Shown piece after piece: positions 43,358 to 52,736 of a stretch of DNA of 64,000 bases. Position 1 is the stretch's first letter; each line of letters starts with the position of its first letter. The notes under the pieces were generated by a model. That model had not been told where the DNA came from. It did no database searches and worked only from the letters and a program-made list of their open reading frames with translations. Where the stretch lies: assembly GCA_014376435.1 (NCBI GenBank), contig JACMRL010000016.1, positions 1 through 64,000 of the forward strand, given 5' to 3'. The DNA is from Bdellovibrio sp. (GTDB lineage: Bacteria > Bdellovibrionota > Bdellovibrionia > Bdellovibrionales > Bdellovibrionaceae). A program made the position numbers and the translations under genes.

Positions 43358-46342
43358 ATGAGCGAGCCAAGTACACAATCAGCTACACAATCTAAAGTGA
43401 TCACATTGGGTGAAGAAATTTTAAAAAGAATGGAATCACAATCTAAAGCTTCGTTATTTTCAAAAGATTTTTGGTACGGGTCCATCATGGACTGGAGCAT
43501 GAAAAACGAAAAATTTAAAACAAATATGTTTCGCTTCGTCGATGTACTACCCTCTTTAAAAACAGGCGATGATGTTGCAACTCACTTAAAAGAATATTTT
43601 TCTGAAGGTGGTAAAACGGAATTACCGGCAGTATTTAACGTTGGACTTGGTCTAGGTTCATTAGCACCGGGCATGATGGCCGGCGTGATCAAAAAAAATG
43701 TGACCGCAATGGCAAAAATGTTTATTACTGGAGAAAATCCGCAAGATGCATTAGCCGTATTAAAAAAAGCCCGTAAAAATAATATGACTTTCACCGTCGA
43801 TATTTTGGGTGAAGCGACCCTTTCTGAAAAAGAAGCGATGAACTATCAACGTCGTTATTTAGAACTGATTGAATGGCTGGCAAAGGATGCGGCAAACTGG
43901 GAAGAGAATGCGCAGCTTGACCGTGATGCTGACGGACCTATTCCAAAAATCAATGTGTCCGTTAAAATGACGGCACTGTATTCACAAATTAACGATAAAG
44001 CTTGGGAAGAAACGAAAACAATCGTCAAAGATCGCCTGCGTCCGTTATTTAAACGCGGAATGGAACTTGGCGTATTTATTAATCTAGACATGGAACACTA
44101 CGCCGTTAAACACCTAACCGTCGAAGTTTTTCAAGAATTAATTAACGAACCTGAATTAAAAAATTACCGCTTTTTCGGTTGCGTGGTGCAAGCTTACTTA
44201 CGCGATTCATTGACTGATATAAAAGAATTAACTGAATTCGCCCGCAAACGCGGAACTCCGTTTACAATTCGTTTAGTTAAAGGCGCGTACTGGGATTCTG
44301 AAACCATCGATGCTCAACAACGTGATTGGCCCATTCCCGTTTACACGATCAAAGCCGAAAGCGATGTGAATTATGAAATTTGCGCGCACTTTTTATTAGA
44401 AAATTATACATACATTCGCGTGGCTTTAGCTTCGCACAATGTTCGTACTTTATCGTCGGCATTAGTAAAAGCAGAGCAATTAAAACTTCCCAAGAACGCG
44501 TTCGAAATTCAAATGCTTTACGGAATGGCCGAGCCAATTAAAAAAACATTTGCTGAAATGGGTTACCGAGTACGTGAATACGCTCCGGTGGGAGAGCTGA
44601 TCCCGGGAATGGCTTATTTAGTACGTCGTCTATTAGAAAATACTTCGAACGAATCTTGGTTACGCGGGAAATTTGCGGAAAGTAAAACTCCGGCTGAGCT
44701 ATTAAAAGACCCTGCTGTAGGCTTAGTTCTAACCAGCCCGATAACTCCGAAAAAACAAAATTTATTTCATAACGAGCCTTTACTTGATTTCGCCATTCCT
44801 GAAGTACGCGAGAAAACTCAAAAAGCCGTTACCGAATTGAATTCGCAATTACCCAAAACGGTTCAACCGGTAATCGACGGTAAAATCGCAACATCAGAAA
44901 AAATATTTAAGCGCGTAAACCCATCTGATACAGCAAAAACTGTAGCGAACGTTCATATGGCAACGATTGCGATGGCTGAAACTGCAATTCAATCGGCGCA
45001 CAAAGCATTTTCTACTTGGAAAAAAGTTTCTGCCAACGATCGCGCCGCACTTTTAGATAAAGCCGCTGATTTGATGGCGCAAAATAAATATAAATTAATG
45101 GCGACGCAAATTTTAGAAGTGGGGAAACCTTGGGCCGAAGCGGACGGTGATGTCGCTGAAGCCATCGATTTCTTACGCTATTACGCGCGCCACATGCGTG
45201 AATTACAAAAACCCTTACGCGTGGGTCACGCACCGGGCGAAATCAGCCAGTATATTTACAAACCTCGCGGTGTTGTTACCGTGATTGCTCCGTGGAATTT
45301 TCCATTGGCGATCTTAGCGGGCCAAGTTGTGGCAGCCATCGTAACTGGTAATACGGTAGTGATGAAACCAGCCGAACAAAGTTCATTAGTCGCTCAAGGC
45401 TTGATGGATATTTTAAAACAAGCAGGTTTACCAACTGGGGTGGTTCAATTCTTACCGGGCTTCGGTGAAGAAGTGGGCGACTATTTAGTAAAACATAAAT
45501 TAACGACGACGATTGCATTTACGGGATCAAAAGCCGTTGGTCTATTAATCGCAAAAAATGCAGCCGTAGTTCAACCGGGTCAACAACACGTAAAGCGTTG
45601 TATTATTGAAATGGGCGGAAAAAACGGACTGATTATCGACAACGATGCTGACCTAGATGAAGCCGTTGATTCAGTTTTATACTCAGCATTTGGTTTTGCT
45701 GGACAAAAATGTTCTGCCGCTTCAAGACTGATTGTTTTAGAAGACGTGTACGAGCGCTTTACGGAGCGTTTAGTTGAAGCAGCGGGCTCACTTCAAATTG
45801 CTAGCGCAGAAAATCCTAAAGCTTACCTTGGCCCCGTAGTGGATGAAGAAGCTTTTACCCGTTTACTCGGCGTGATTGATGAAGCTAGCAAAAAATATAA
45901 AATCTTATTTAAAGGCCAAGCTCCATCAGGCGGTTACTACGTACCGATTACCATCATCGAAAGTAGCGACGGCAATAGCGACGTGGCCCAAAACGAATTC
46001 TTCGGCCCGATCATGACGGTCATCAAAGCGAAAGATTTAACTCAAGCGATCGATATTGCAAACTCAACCGAGTACGCATTAACGGGCGGAGTATTCTCGC
46101 GCTCTCCAGCGAATATTGAACGCATTAAAAATGAATTAGAAGTGGGCAATTTGTATATCAATCGCGGCATCACGGGTGCAATGGTTGATCGTCACCCGTT
46201 CGGTGGATTTAAAATGTCAGGCATCGGTTCCAAAACCGGCGGCCCTGATTATTTAAAACAATTCACGGAGCCAATCGTGGTGACTGAAAATACGATGCGC
46301 AGAGGATTCGCTCCGGAAGAGCATGAAGTAGGCGGGATTTAA
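43358..46342 (+). CDS. putA: Bifunctional proline dehydrogenase / P5C dehydrogenase
   Basis: PutA oxidises proline to glutamate. Residues up to about 450 are the FAD proline dehydrogenase barrel (DLEHYAVK-like motif MDMEHYAVKHLT, RLVKGAYWDSE, YGMAEPIK, YVPVGELIPGMAYLVRRLLEN type motifs). The rest is an aldehyde dehydrogenase: PWNFPLAILAG, MKPAEQSSL, IEMGGKNGLI and FGFAGQKCSA with the catalytic Cys, then EFFGPIMTV. The length of 994 residues is the short PutA form without the DNA-binding ribbon-helix-helix. CAGGGAG precedes the ATG. It lets the cell use proline released from prey or host protein. Confidence 0.96.
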   Translation: MSEPSTQSATQSKVITLGEEILKRMESQSKASLFSKDFWYGSIMDWSMKNEKFKTNMFRFVDVLPSLKTGDDVATHLKEYFSEGGKTELPAVFNVGLGLGSLAPGMMAGVIKKNVTAMAKMFITGENPQDALAVLKKARKNNMTFTVDILGEATLSEKEAMNYQRRYLELIEWLAKDAANWEENAQLDRDADGPIPKINVSVKMTALYSQINDKAWEETKTIVKDRLRPLFKRGMELGVFINLDMEHYAVKHLTVEVFQELINEPELKNYRFFGCVVQAYLRDSLTDIKELTEFARKRGTPFTIRLVKGAYWDSETIDAQQRDWPIPVYTIKAESDVNYEICAHFLLENYTYIRVALASHNVRTLSSALVKAEQLKLPKNAFEIQMLYGMAEPIKKTFAEMGYRVREYAPVGELIPGMAYLVRRLLENTSNESWLRGKFAESKTPAELLKDPAVGLVLTSPITPKKQNLFHNEPLLDFAIPEVREKTQKAVTELNSQLPKTVQPVIDGKIATSEKIFKRVNPSDTAKTVANVHMATIAMAETAIQSAHKAFSTWKKVSANDRAALLDKAADLMAQNKYKLMATQILEVGKPWAEADGDVAEAIDFLRYYARHMRELQKPLRVGHAPGEISQYIYKPRGVVTVIAPWNFPLAILAGQVVAAIVTGNTVVMKPAEQSSLVAQGLMDILKQAGLPTGVVQFLPGFGEEVGDYLVKHKLTTTIAFTGSKAVGLLIAKNAAVVQPGQQHVKRCIIEMGGKNGLIIDNDADLDEAVDSVLYSAFGFAGQKCSAASRLIVLEDVYERFTERLVEAAGSLQIASAENPKAYLGPVVDEEAFTRLLGVIDEASKKYKILFKGQAPSGGYYVPITIIESSDGNSDVAQNEFFGPIMTVIKAKDLTQAIDIANSTEYALTGGVFSRSPANIERIKNELEVGNLYINRGITGAMVDRHPFGGFKMSGIGSKTGGPDYLKQFTEPIVVTENTMRRGFAPEEHEVGGI

Positions 46343-47277
46343 TCAACGATTTCTTTTTCTGCAACCAGGCCCAACTTTATAAAGTGGGCCTTTAATTTTT
46401 CTTCGAACAGATAAATTCCACCTAATAAAATTCCGCACAAAGTTCCGCCGATGTGAGCGGATACGGCCACCGCCGATTGCACCCCGCTGGGTTCCCATAG
46501 TACGCTGGTAAAGTCGGCCATTAAAAATAATGGAAAAATAAAAAATGCGGGCAAGTAAATAACTCCGTAACCGCCCGGCAGTGGCGCAATCATATAACTC
46601 CACGGCATCAGTTGATTCTTTTTAATAATCATCAGAAAGGCCATCAACGCCGATGCGGAAGCACTTGCGCCCACCATCGCCATACTACCTGGCCCGTCAA
46701 ATAATAAATATGTTAAACCACCCGCAAACCCGCCCAGCAGATAAATACTAACTAACCAAAAAAATCCCACTTCTAATTCTAAGTAAGAGATAATTAAAAA
46801 TATAAAAATAATGTTACCCAAAAAGTGAATCAGCGAAGCATGCGTAAATTGATAAGTCAGCCAAGCCCACGGAGAAGTTTCAATCGAACCCAAACCTAAT
46901 TGGTACTGCGCGGAGTTTGTATATTCTTTTTGAAATTGCACCAGCATCTTGCGGTTTTGTTCCACCTGAACTTGATCGCCCGAAAATGGAAAGTACGTAA
47001 CTTTTTTCCAAAAGCGGTTATCACGTAAAGCCTGCATCGGAATATTTGCGAGATTTAGCTTTGCTTTTTCAATAGGATCTAAGGTTTGCACGTACATTTC
47101 AGTCAGTGAAACAGAAAAGTTTTTATCTTTCAGACGCGAACTTAAAGCATCCGATGGCCACTTAGAAAAAAACGTGATTGAGAATAAAAATACCAAAGCG
47201 TTAATCAATACAAAAATCCAAGCTAGGTTTAGCTCGGGTCGTTTAAATAAATCTTTAAACAGTCCGGGGATCATCAT
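46339..47277 (-). CDS. Rhomboid-family intramembrane serine protease
   Basis: The 312-residue protein has about seven transmembrane segments. The rhomboid signature THASLIHFLGN (145-155) is in the second core helix; the catalytic Ser is in MVGASASASA (Ser205 in the GxSx motif, with Ala replacing the usual Gly after Ser) and the catalytic His is His275 in AHIGGTLCG. These enzymes cut transmembrane substrates within the bilayer. An extra N-terminal loop of about 100 residues sits before the core. Its stop overlaps the putA stop by 4 bases (convergent) and its start overlaps the RDD gene by 4 bases (ATGA). Confidence 0.88.
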   Translation of the reverse strand: MMIPGLFKDLFKRPELNLAWIFVLINALVFLFSITFFSKWPSDALSSRLKDKNFSVSLTEMYVQTLDPIEKAKLNLANIPMQALRDNRFWKKVTYFPFSGDQVQVEQNRKMLVQFQKEYTNSAQYQLGLGSIETSPWAWLTYQFTHASLIHFLGNIIFIFLIISYLELEVGFFWLVSIYLLGGFAGGLTYLLFDGPGSMAMVGASASASALMAFLMIIKKNQLMPWSYMIAPLPGGYGVIYLPAFFIFPLFLMADFTSVLWEPSGVQSAVAVSAHIGGTLCGILLGGIYLFEEKLKAHFIKLGLVAEKEIVD

Positions 47278-48476
47278 AATTCATCAATCCATTTTTTAGC
47301 TAATGACTCATCAAAGATCGAATGATCAGAGGCCGGGCTACGACCACCCGCGCTTGATTTTTCTTCTAACATTTCACTAAGTAAATATTTTTTAACTAAG
47401 TTATGGCTCGTATATTTCTGAAGTATCGTAAAATTTTTCTGAAGGTCGCTATCTTTATTTAGCAAACGACTGAATTCATAACGATAAGTATCGGCCAAAA
47501 TATTTTTATGTTTACGCAAAACTAAATACATCGTCTCATAATCCCCGCCTTGAGCCGTCCGTGCCAACTGGCAGCCAAAGGTGCTATCTGCAAACGAAGC
47601 GTCTTTCTCACGACGACAAGCTTGGACTAAATAAGATTGCTCAATCTCTTCGTTCGGTTCCGTCAATGATTTTGCAAAATAAGCTAAGCTAGTATCACTG
47701 GTTTTTTCTTTCCATAAAACAAAGTCAGCTTCACGGTCTAAGCAATTATTTGAAAGCTGTCCGACCACGTTCATCGCGATCGCCACCTGTAGGCGGTTTG
47801 AAGAAAATGTATCTTTTAATTCTTCGCAGAAAAAATTTTGTTTTTCTAGTTGTTTAAAGCTAGCGACCCGCTGAATAATTTTTTCGTATTTTAAATACAT
47901 AACTGCAGCGAATAAAAATCCTACGAACAGAATTAAAGTTGCTAGCAATGATTGCCAGTATTTACTTTCATTCTCAAAACTAAAACCTTCATCTTTTTTA
48001 AAAGTAACGACTTGGCAGTCAGCTAAGCGGTCATAAAAAGTTTTACGCTGCGGATGCGTAAAAATAGCTAACCAGGGAAGGCCTAACAAAATCGCGCTTG
48101 ACCAAAAACCCATTTGTCTAAGTAGCGCGCGCCAAAAGATTAAATTTCCATGCTCAAAGTGAATTTGAATTTTTAAAAAGTACTGTCCTGGTGTTGCCTG
48201 CCATAAATAAATAAAAACCGCTTGGAAAAAGCTAAATAGAAAAACAACGCTAACCGCTAAAATTGAAATTAAAGAAACCTGCTCAGGCGCATCCGGATTC
48301 GCACGCCAAAAAGCAATCGCCTCGTGAAACAAAAGATAAGTAAAAAAACTAACAAACGGAGATAAAACCAAATAATCGATTAAAAAAGAAAAAAATCGAT
48401 CCAGAATAACCGGAGATAAAAATTTCTTATGTTGTTCAGTGACTTCATTTCGCGAGGAAAAATCTTGATAAACCAT
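47274..48476 (-). CDS. RDD-family membrane protein with large soluble C-terminus
   Basis: The N-terminal 150 residues form the RDD domain with two or three transmembrane helices: VILDRFFSFLIDYLVLSPFV (the R-D-D signature), then LATPGQYFL-like ATPGQYFLKIQIHFE. One more span lies at about 190-210 (SLLATLILFVGFLFAAVMY). The remaining 190 residues are soluble, helix-rich and contain six cysteines. RDD proteins are transport or integrity factors of unknown mechanism. It is coupled to the rhomboid gene by a 4-base overlap, so the two probably act together in the membrane. Confidence 0.85.
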   Translation of the reverse strand: MVYQDFSSRNEVTEQHKKFLSPVILDRFFSFLIDYLVLSPFVSFFTYLLFHEAIAFWRANPDAPEQVSLISILAVSVVFLFSFFQAVFIYLWQATPGQYFLKIQIHFEHGNLIFWRALLRQMGFWSSAILLGLPWLAIFTHPQRKTFYDRLADCQVVTFKKDEGFSFENESKYWQSLLATLILFVGFLFAAVMYLKYEKIIQRVASFKQLEKQNFFCEELKDTFSSNRLQVAIAMNVVGQLSNNCLDREADFVLWKEKTSDTSLAYFAKSLTEPNEEIEQSYLVQACRREKDASFADSTFGCQLARTAQGGDYETMYLVLRKHKNILADTYRYEFSRLLNKDSDLQKNFTILQKYTSHNLVKKYLLSEMLEEKSSAGGRSPASDHSIFDESLAKKWIDEL

Positions 48477-48530
48477 AATGATTTATCGGCTTTTTTATTG
48501 GTAAACCCAATATTTGCGAAGGCTAGAATT

Positions 48531-49046
48531 TTACTGAATTTCGATATTTAGAACTCGACCTTTGTCGTCACGTTCGATTTTCATTACGCCGACAGCCGAA
48601 CCGTCTTTCGCTTTTAATTGAATGTCTTCGTGGGCCGCATCGACTTGTGATTTTGAATATGAATCGTAGCTTTTAAGTAAAGCGCCGTAGTCTTTCATAA
48701 AATCATCGGTCTTTAATTGAATGGGAGCTTGGTTTTGCAAAAGCGAAATTTTTTGGATTTTACCTTGATCAAGTTTTGCTTCGTAGCGGCCTTCAAAAAC
48801 CTCAAATAACAGACGGTCTTGCATATTCGGTTTAGAGCCTAATAATGTTTTTGCTTTTGAATCTTTAGAAACCGACTGCGCTAATTCTTGTTCCCATTTA
48901 ATTTGATTGGGTTCAAAGCGCTCACCAAAACTTGCGACACCACGGTCTTGATCAGATTTTACATTTTTAATAATGTATTCGTTAACAAAAACTGCGCCGG
49001 CTACAACCGCACACATCGCCATGATCGTAATATTTCTTTGTGTCAT
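48531..49046 (-). CDS. Single-span hypothetical protein
   Basis: The 171-residue protein has one N-terminal hydrophobic segment (residues 7-24, IMAMCAVVAGAVFVNEYI) and a soluble domain of about 140 residues with beta-strand character towards its end (VFEGRYEAKLDQGKIQKISLL, VGVMKIERDDKGRVLNIEI). No family is recognised. It is upstream of the RDD/rhomboid pair on the same strand (55-base gap), which could extend that operon. Confidence 0.75.
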   Translation of the reverse strand: MTQRNITIMAMCAVVAGAVFVNEYIIKNVKSDQDRGVASFGERFEPNQIKWEQELAQSVSKDSKAKTLLGSKPNMQDRLLFEVFEGRYEAKLDQGKIQKISLLQNQAPIQLKTDDFMKDYGALLKSYDSYSKSQVDAAHEDIQLKAKDGSAVGVMKIERDDKGRVLNIEIQ

Positions 49047-49082
49047 GTAGATATTGTGCCCTAACTAACCTCGAAATACGAG

Positions 49083-49130
49083 ACGGCTCGATTTTTGTCG
49101 GGCTGCATTGCCCGTTCAAATCAGAGCCGT
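49083..49130. ncRNA. Long imperfect hairpin in the intergenic region
   Basis: ACGGCTC-GATTT (49083-49094) pairs with AAATC-A-GAGCCGT (49118-49130), 12 bp with one bulged A. Inside is CGGGC-TGCATT-GCCCG (49099-49114). No T-run follows on either strand, so it is not an ordinary terminator. It may be a small RNA or a processing/stability element between the two minus-strand genes. Confidence 0.4.
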
Positions 49131-49185
49131 ACCATAATGATTCAATTAAATGATAGAGCGTCTTAAGCTAACAACCCAGTCTTTC

Positions 49186-49215
49186 GACTATGCCGTCCGC
49201 GACCATGCCGTCCGC
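49186..49215. repeat. 15-base tandem repeat just after the Fis-like gene
   Basis: The unit CGACTATGCCGTCCG is repeated as CGACCATGCCGTCCG (one change), and the next 11 bases start a third copy, CGACTATGCCG. The stop codon of the 49218-49640 gene lies in the third, partial copy. Confidence 0.75.
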
Positions 49216-49217
49216 GA

Positions 49218-49640
49218 CTATGCCGCTACTTTACGACGACGAGCCTGCGAAGGATCGATGTGGTATTGCTTTACTTTACGATAGAGTGTTGCGCGACCGA
49301 TACCTAAAGCTTTTGCAGCCTCGGTTAAGTTTCCTTTGAATTGGTTGATTGCTGATTCGATGGCCTTAGCTTCAAGGTCTTCCATCTTTTGTACTTTGCC
49401 TTCCGTCATACCAGGAAAAGATACAACATTGTTCGGTTCAGAAGTTAATGGGTTCATACCCGTAGATAACGCCGGTACACCGTTGACTAACTGTGAACGA
49501 AAAAATGGATTGTCTAAACCCTCTCTCCATTGCTGGCCCGCATAGCTATAAAAGCTAACGTCTTGACCTTCACAAGATTTTTTTACGTGTTCAATCACTT
49601 CAGGATTTTCACTAACGATGTATACAAATGAACGAGCCAT
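49218..49640 (-). CDS. Fis-type helix-turn-helix regulator
   Basis: The ATG at 49640 follows GAGGAGG, an excellent ribosome site, giving 140 residues. The C-terminus is a Fis-type DNA-binding domain: AIESAINQFKGNLTEAAKAL, then GIGRATLYRKVKQYHI, as found at the end of sigma54 activators. The N-terminal 80 residues start like a truncated receiver or sensor domain (FVYIVSENPEVIEHVKKSCE) but have no AAA+ domain and no visible phosphoacceptor. It is probably a stand-alone DNA-binding regulator, perhaps relic-like. The end carries the 15-base repeat. Confidence 0.82.
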   Translation of the reverse strand: MARSFVYIVSENPEVIEHVKKSCEGQDVSFYSYAGQQWREGLDNPFFRSQLVNGVPALSTGMNPLTSEPNNVVSFPGMTEGKVQKMEDLEAKAIESAINQFKGNLTEAAKALGIGRATLYRKVKQYHIDPSQARRRKVAA

Positions 49641-49736
49641 AGGCTTCCTCCTCAATAGTTAAATGAATCAATAAACGACTCACAATGAATGTATCGGTTT
49701 GAAATGAAAAAAGCTGAGGGGATAAAGTGAAAAAAA

Positions 49737-49789
49737 TTAAAAATAGTTTTAAATTGAGATCAACGTCTCGCTATCGAACGCTTAAAACG
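49737..49789 (-). terminator. Terminator after the PAP2 gene
   Basis: On the minus strand GTTTTAA (49782-49788) pairs with TTAAAAC (49746-49752) and encloses a GAGA/TCTC stem; TATTTTTAATTTTTTT follows. Confidence 0.45.
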
Positions 49790-49805
49790 AAACTACGTCG
49801 TCTTA

Positions 49806-50531
49806 TTAATAAGTGTAGATCCAACCTAGACCGCTTTGCCCGGCTGCTATGACGGGATAAAACGTCCCGTATTTATCCGCCGCATACTTTGTTTGTTCGG
49901 GTGTCTCGTACGCACTGGCGCGCCCGATAATATAACCAAGAAATGCCCCGGCGACCACATCACTGCCCCAGTGAACATCGTCTGATAAACGCGAAAGCCC
50001 CACAAATGCGGCCACGGGATACGCTAAAACCGCAGCCTTCCAACCATACGCGTAAGTTAAGCTCGTCGCCGTGGTAAAGGCCGTCGCCGTGTGCCCCGAA
50101 GGTAAAGAAAGGTGGCTATCACTGTTGCCCGGGCGCTGGCGATTCAGCGAATATTTTAATACCGTCGTAATCATCGCGCCCCATACCAGGGCGCGCGTAT
50201 GTTGAATCCAATGATCACGGTTAGAATCAAAAAAATATTGCGAACCAATTAGTAAAGCTCCACCCGCTCCGGAGCCCATTAAGTCTCCGGCGTGCGAATC
50301 GTCTTTAGAAATTTTTTGGTGGTTGCGCCACTCACTACGAATATTATTATCCGCCGGAGTCGTCACGTAAAACGCGACTAAGCCCGTCGCTAATAATGTC
50401 AATGAAGTGGAATCAACCGAACGCTGTAAAAATGGATCAACGTGCTGGTCACGAAAGTTCGACCATTTGTAATCGCCAGCAAAAGTTTGAGTCGAAAAAA
50501 ATAACATGATGATTAAATAAAAAAAGCGCAT
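49806..50531 (-). CDS. PAP2-family phosphatase (exported or membrane)
   Basis: These enzymes hydrolyse lipid phosphates such as undecaprenyl diphosphate, phosphatidylglycerol phosphate or phosphatidic acid. The three catalytic motifs are complete: KYSLNRQRP (126-134), PSGH (144-147) and SRLSDDVHWGSD (180-191). A signal peptide (first 18 residues, ending TFA) precedes the domain, and about four membrane helices follow. The 241 residues fit the family. The start codon lies within a perfect 13-bp hairpin and no Shine-Dalgarno is visible. Confidence 0.92.
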   Translation of the reverse strand: MRFFYLIIMLFFSTQTFAGDYKWSNFRDQHVDPFLQRSVDSTSLTLLATGLVAFYVTTPADNNIRSEWRNHQKISKDDSHAGDLMGSGAGGALLIGSQYFFDSNRDHWIQHTRALVWGAMITTVLKYSLNRQRPGNSDSHLSLPSGHTATAFTTATSLTYAYGWKAAVLAYPVAAFVGLSRLSDDVHWGSDVVAGAFLGYIIGRASAYETPEQTKYAADKYGTFYPVIAAGQSGLGWIYTY

Positions 50532-50550
50532 AAAAAATTATGCGCTTTTT
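50514..50550 (-). terminator. 13-bp terminator hairpin that contains the PAP2 start codon
   Basis: AAAAAGCGCATAA (50521-50533) and its exact complement TTATGCGCTTTTT (50538-50550) are separated by AAAA. On the minus strand the stem is followed by a run of seven T, so it looks like the terminator of the 50606-51187 gene. The PAP2 ATG (50529-50531) is in the stem. Confidence 0.65.
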
Positions 50551-50605
50551 CTAAGGACATTGTCTAATTAATTTCTCGATCTGTCCGCTTGTGATCTCAA
50601 CCTAA

Positions 50606-51187
50606 CTATCTACGACCTGATTTAATCTTAATCTGTAATTTAGAGATTAAATGTACGGCCATTTTCTCTTGAACCTTACACATTTTTAATTCGTCACGGC
50701 GATAGGATCTTTGTGACGGCGTTAAAGTGCCAGTTTCAAGTTCCATTTCATAATCCAGCTTACTCGAGCGAATTCCTTCTAACTCTTTCGTTTGTTGCTT
50801 GAAAAGCTTAGTTACCCCGCTGACCGGAGCTACTTCAATCCACTCTTCTTTTTGACGGTACCAAGATACCATACGTAAAAAGCGCGCTTTATTTTTCGCT
50901 AAGGTGAATTGCGGAAATGTCGTCTCATTAAGATCTAAGATGTTATCAACGGCGTCGAAATCGAAGTCGTTTTCTTCTTCGAAATTAAATCCGTTCATTT
51001 GCGCTAATTTTTCTAACTCGATTGCGGCTTCGGCTTCTTCGCGAGCACGTGCCGAAGCACCTGTCTCTTCACCGTCGTCTTCATCGTCGGCTAAAACGTC
51101 ATCGCGTAGGTCTTTTTCTTCAACCTTTGATTTCGTTTCCTGAGATGCAATAGAAGTCCCTATAGATGCAGTATCAGTCCCTGGCAT
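50606..51187 (-). CDS. Hypothetical acidic protein
   Basis: The 193-residue protein has a disordered acidic head (KVEEKDLRDDVLADDEDDG) and a helical second half containing WYRQKEEWIEVAPVSGVTKL and many charged residues. No signal peptide or transmembrane segment is present. No family is recognised. It is divergent from the damaged hydrolase gene at 51258 (70-base gap). Confidence 0.7.
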   Translation of the reverse strand: MPGTDTASIGTSIASQETKSKVEEKDLRDDVLADDEDDGEETGASARAREEAEAAIELEKLAQMNGFNFEEENDFDFDAVDNILDLNETTFPQFTLAKNKARFLRMVSWYRQKEEWIEVAPVSGVTKLFKQQTKELEGIRSSKLDYEMELETGTLTPSQRSYRRDELKMCKVQEKMAVHLISKLQIKIKSGRR

Positions 51188-51257
51188 AGAATTTCCCCCG
51201 TGTGTGATCGAAACCTGACTCTTATACCCTACTTGTTTCGATGTCGCAATATGTCAA

Positions 51258-51778
51258 ATGCTAATTCGTAAAGTCACTGTAATTTTGTTAACAAGCTGCA
51301 TACACCTTTATTGCAAGATGGCGGGTTTATTACTCAAGTATTTTTGCGGAGGAATCACGAAATTAGCGATTGCAATATTTTCTACTGCCGCGTGGGCCGT
51401 AGTTTTTACAACGGGCTGCATGTCCGTATTTAAACGAAATTCTGCACAAAATATCGAAAAGTATAAACACTATATTATGACCCTGCATGGAGTTCGTGGA
51501 AACAACCAGTCATTTGGTGACTTTAATTCTTTAATTAAAATGCATTTAGAAAAAGCAGGTTCCACAACTTGATCCAAAAAATCAGTTTTGCCGAATTGAA
51601 CGCTTTAGCATTGGGTTCAATCGTACCGACGAATTTAAGAATCAATATGATGAGCACCGTCAGTAAAACAAAATGGGTCAGCGTTTCAGGATTAGTTCAG
51701 TGTTTTGAAACGACCCAAGGCTGCGAAACTCCGGGCTGCGATCATTTTCAAAATCCGCGGTTTGCGTTTATTAATTAA
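51258..51778 (+). pseudogene. Alpha/beta-hydrolase (lipase/esterase) remnant
   Basis: Two frames are needed. The first (51258-51572) has a hydrophobic N-terminus and YIMTLHGVRGNNQSFGDF, the opening strand and oxyanion region of an alpha/beta hydrolase, then stops. The second (51569-51778), shifted by one frame, ends in VQCFETTQGCETPGCDHFQN. The core with the GxSxG nucleophile and the Asp/His parts is missing, so this is most simply an internal deletion plus frameshift in a former secreted lipase. An alternative is two unrelated small genes. Confidence 0.6.
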
Positions 51779-52635
51779 CGAAGACCTAAGAATCTTTTTA
51801 AGTAGTCAACGGCTTGAGATAATTTAGTCTCTTCTTTGATAGAATCGTTTTTGGGATTAAACTGCTGCGCGGATAAATTATCAATTTTTGTTTCACGTAC
51901 TGATTTTATCAGATCAACAAAATAATGACGGTACCAATCAGCCTTACGTTCCATATCTAAACCTAATTGTGCCCGGTCGTATTTACCAATTTCAAAACTA
52001 AATTTTTCAGCCGGTGTTACGTAGAAACGAAGTAACTGATCTGTGCTGGTACTTTTGTATTTCTGTACCCATTCACTGACCGTAGTTGGATTTGAAAAAT
52101 TTGGATCAATCGCCATCCAACCGTGCTGGGCCGTATTCACTAAGGTAGCCACGTGAAAATCCCACATCACCGACGGAGATTTCATCTCGCCGACGGCCCA
52201 AATTTTTAACACCGATTCTTTTTGCATTCCCATTTTCAATAACATGAGATGCGCGTAGGTTGCGCGACCGAAACAATAACCGATGCTTACGTCGGGACGA
52301 TTGTAATTTGCGGTCGCATTGTAACCAACTACGCGGTGATTATGCATCGACTGATGAAGGCGGTTTGCTTCCTGGTAAGTAATTTCAGCCGCCCGTTTAC
52401 CCGATTGCACGGGCTTATAGTTTTCTAAATTTTCTAAAGTTTGTTTATTTAATTCAGCGACGGCTTCGGCGGTATGCGCATTTGGTTCTGATCCATAAAC
52501 TTCGCGCAAGTTTGAGGGTAATTCTACAAATGGAGATTTAATTTCAAATAAATTTTCACAGCGCAGCGTAGATGCCTTGGCTGTCAAACTACCAGCTATA
52601 ACAACCAATAGCAGGAATTTTTTACTCGAATTCAT
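51775..52635 (-). CDS. Exported protein-glutaminase/transglutaminase-fold enzyme
   Basis: The 286-residue protein has a signal peptide (about the first 21 residues, ending AKAS). It shows a Cys-His-Asp triad in the order of protein glutaminases and transglutaminases: Cys121 in IGYCFGRAT, His161 in WDFHVATLV and Asp177 in WMAIDPNF. Protein glutaminases deamidate Gln side chains in proteins. A helical C-terminal domain of about 90 residues follows. A GGGGGG site precedes the start. It is exported, so the target is probably outside the cytoplasm, perhaps prey or host protein. The family assignment is by motif spacing. Confidence 0.75.
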   Translation of the reverse strand: MNSSKKFLLLVVIAGSLTAKASTLRCENLFEIKSPFVELPSNLREVYGSEPNAHTAEAVAELNKQTLENLENYKPVQSGKRAAEITYQEANRLHQSMHNHRVVGYNATANYNRPDVSIGYCFGRATYAHLMLLKMGMQKESVLKIWAVGEMKSPSVMWDFHVATLVNTAQHGWMAIDPNFSNPTTVSEWVQKYKSTSTDQLLRFYVTPAEKFSFEIGKYDRAQLGLDMERKADWYRHYFVDLIKSVRETKIDNLSAQQFNPKNDSIKEETKLSQAVDYLKRFLGLR

Positions 52636-52736
52636 ATGACATACCCCCCGGTATTCTTTTTAAGACTCGATCTAGATATATAGCAAGATCAAAACCAACT
52701 TCGAATTTTAGTAATTAAGTTTTGGTAAAGAAAAGA

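Noticed and set aside
34016-49807. 13-base identical string ACGTCGTCTTATT at 34016 and 49795
   Set aside because: Too short in 64 kb to call a repeat family, and the flanks differ.
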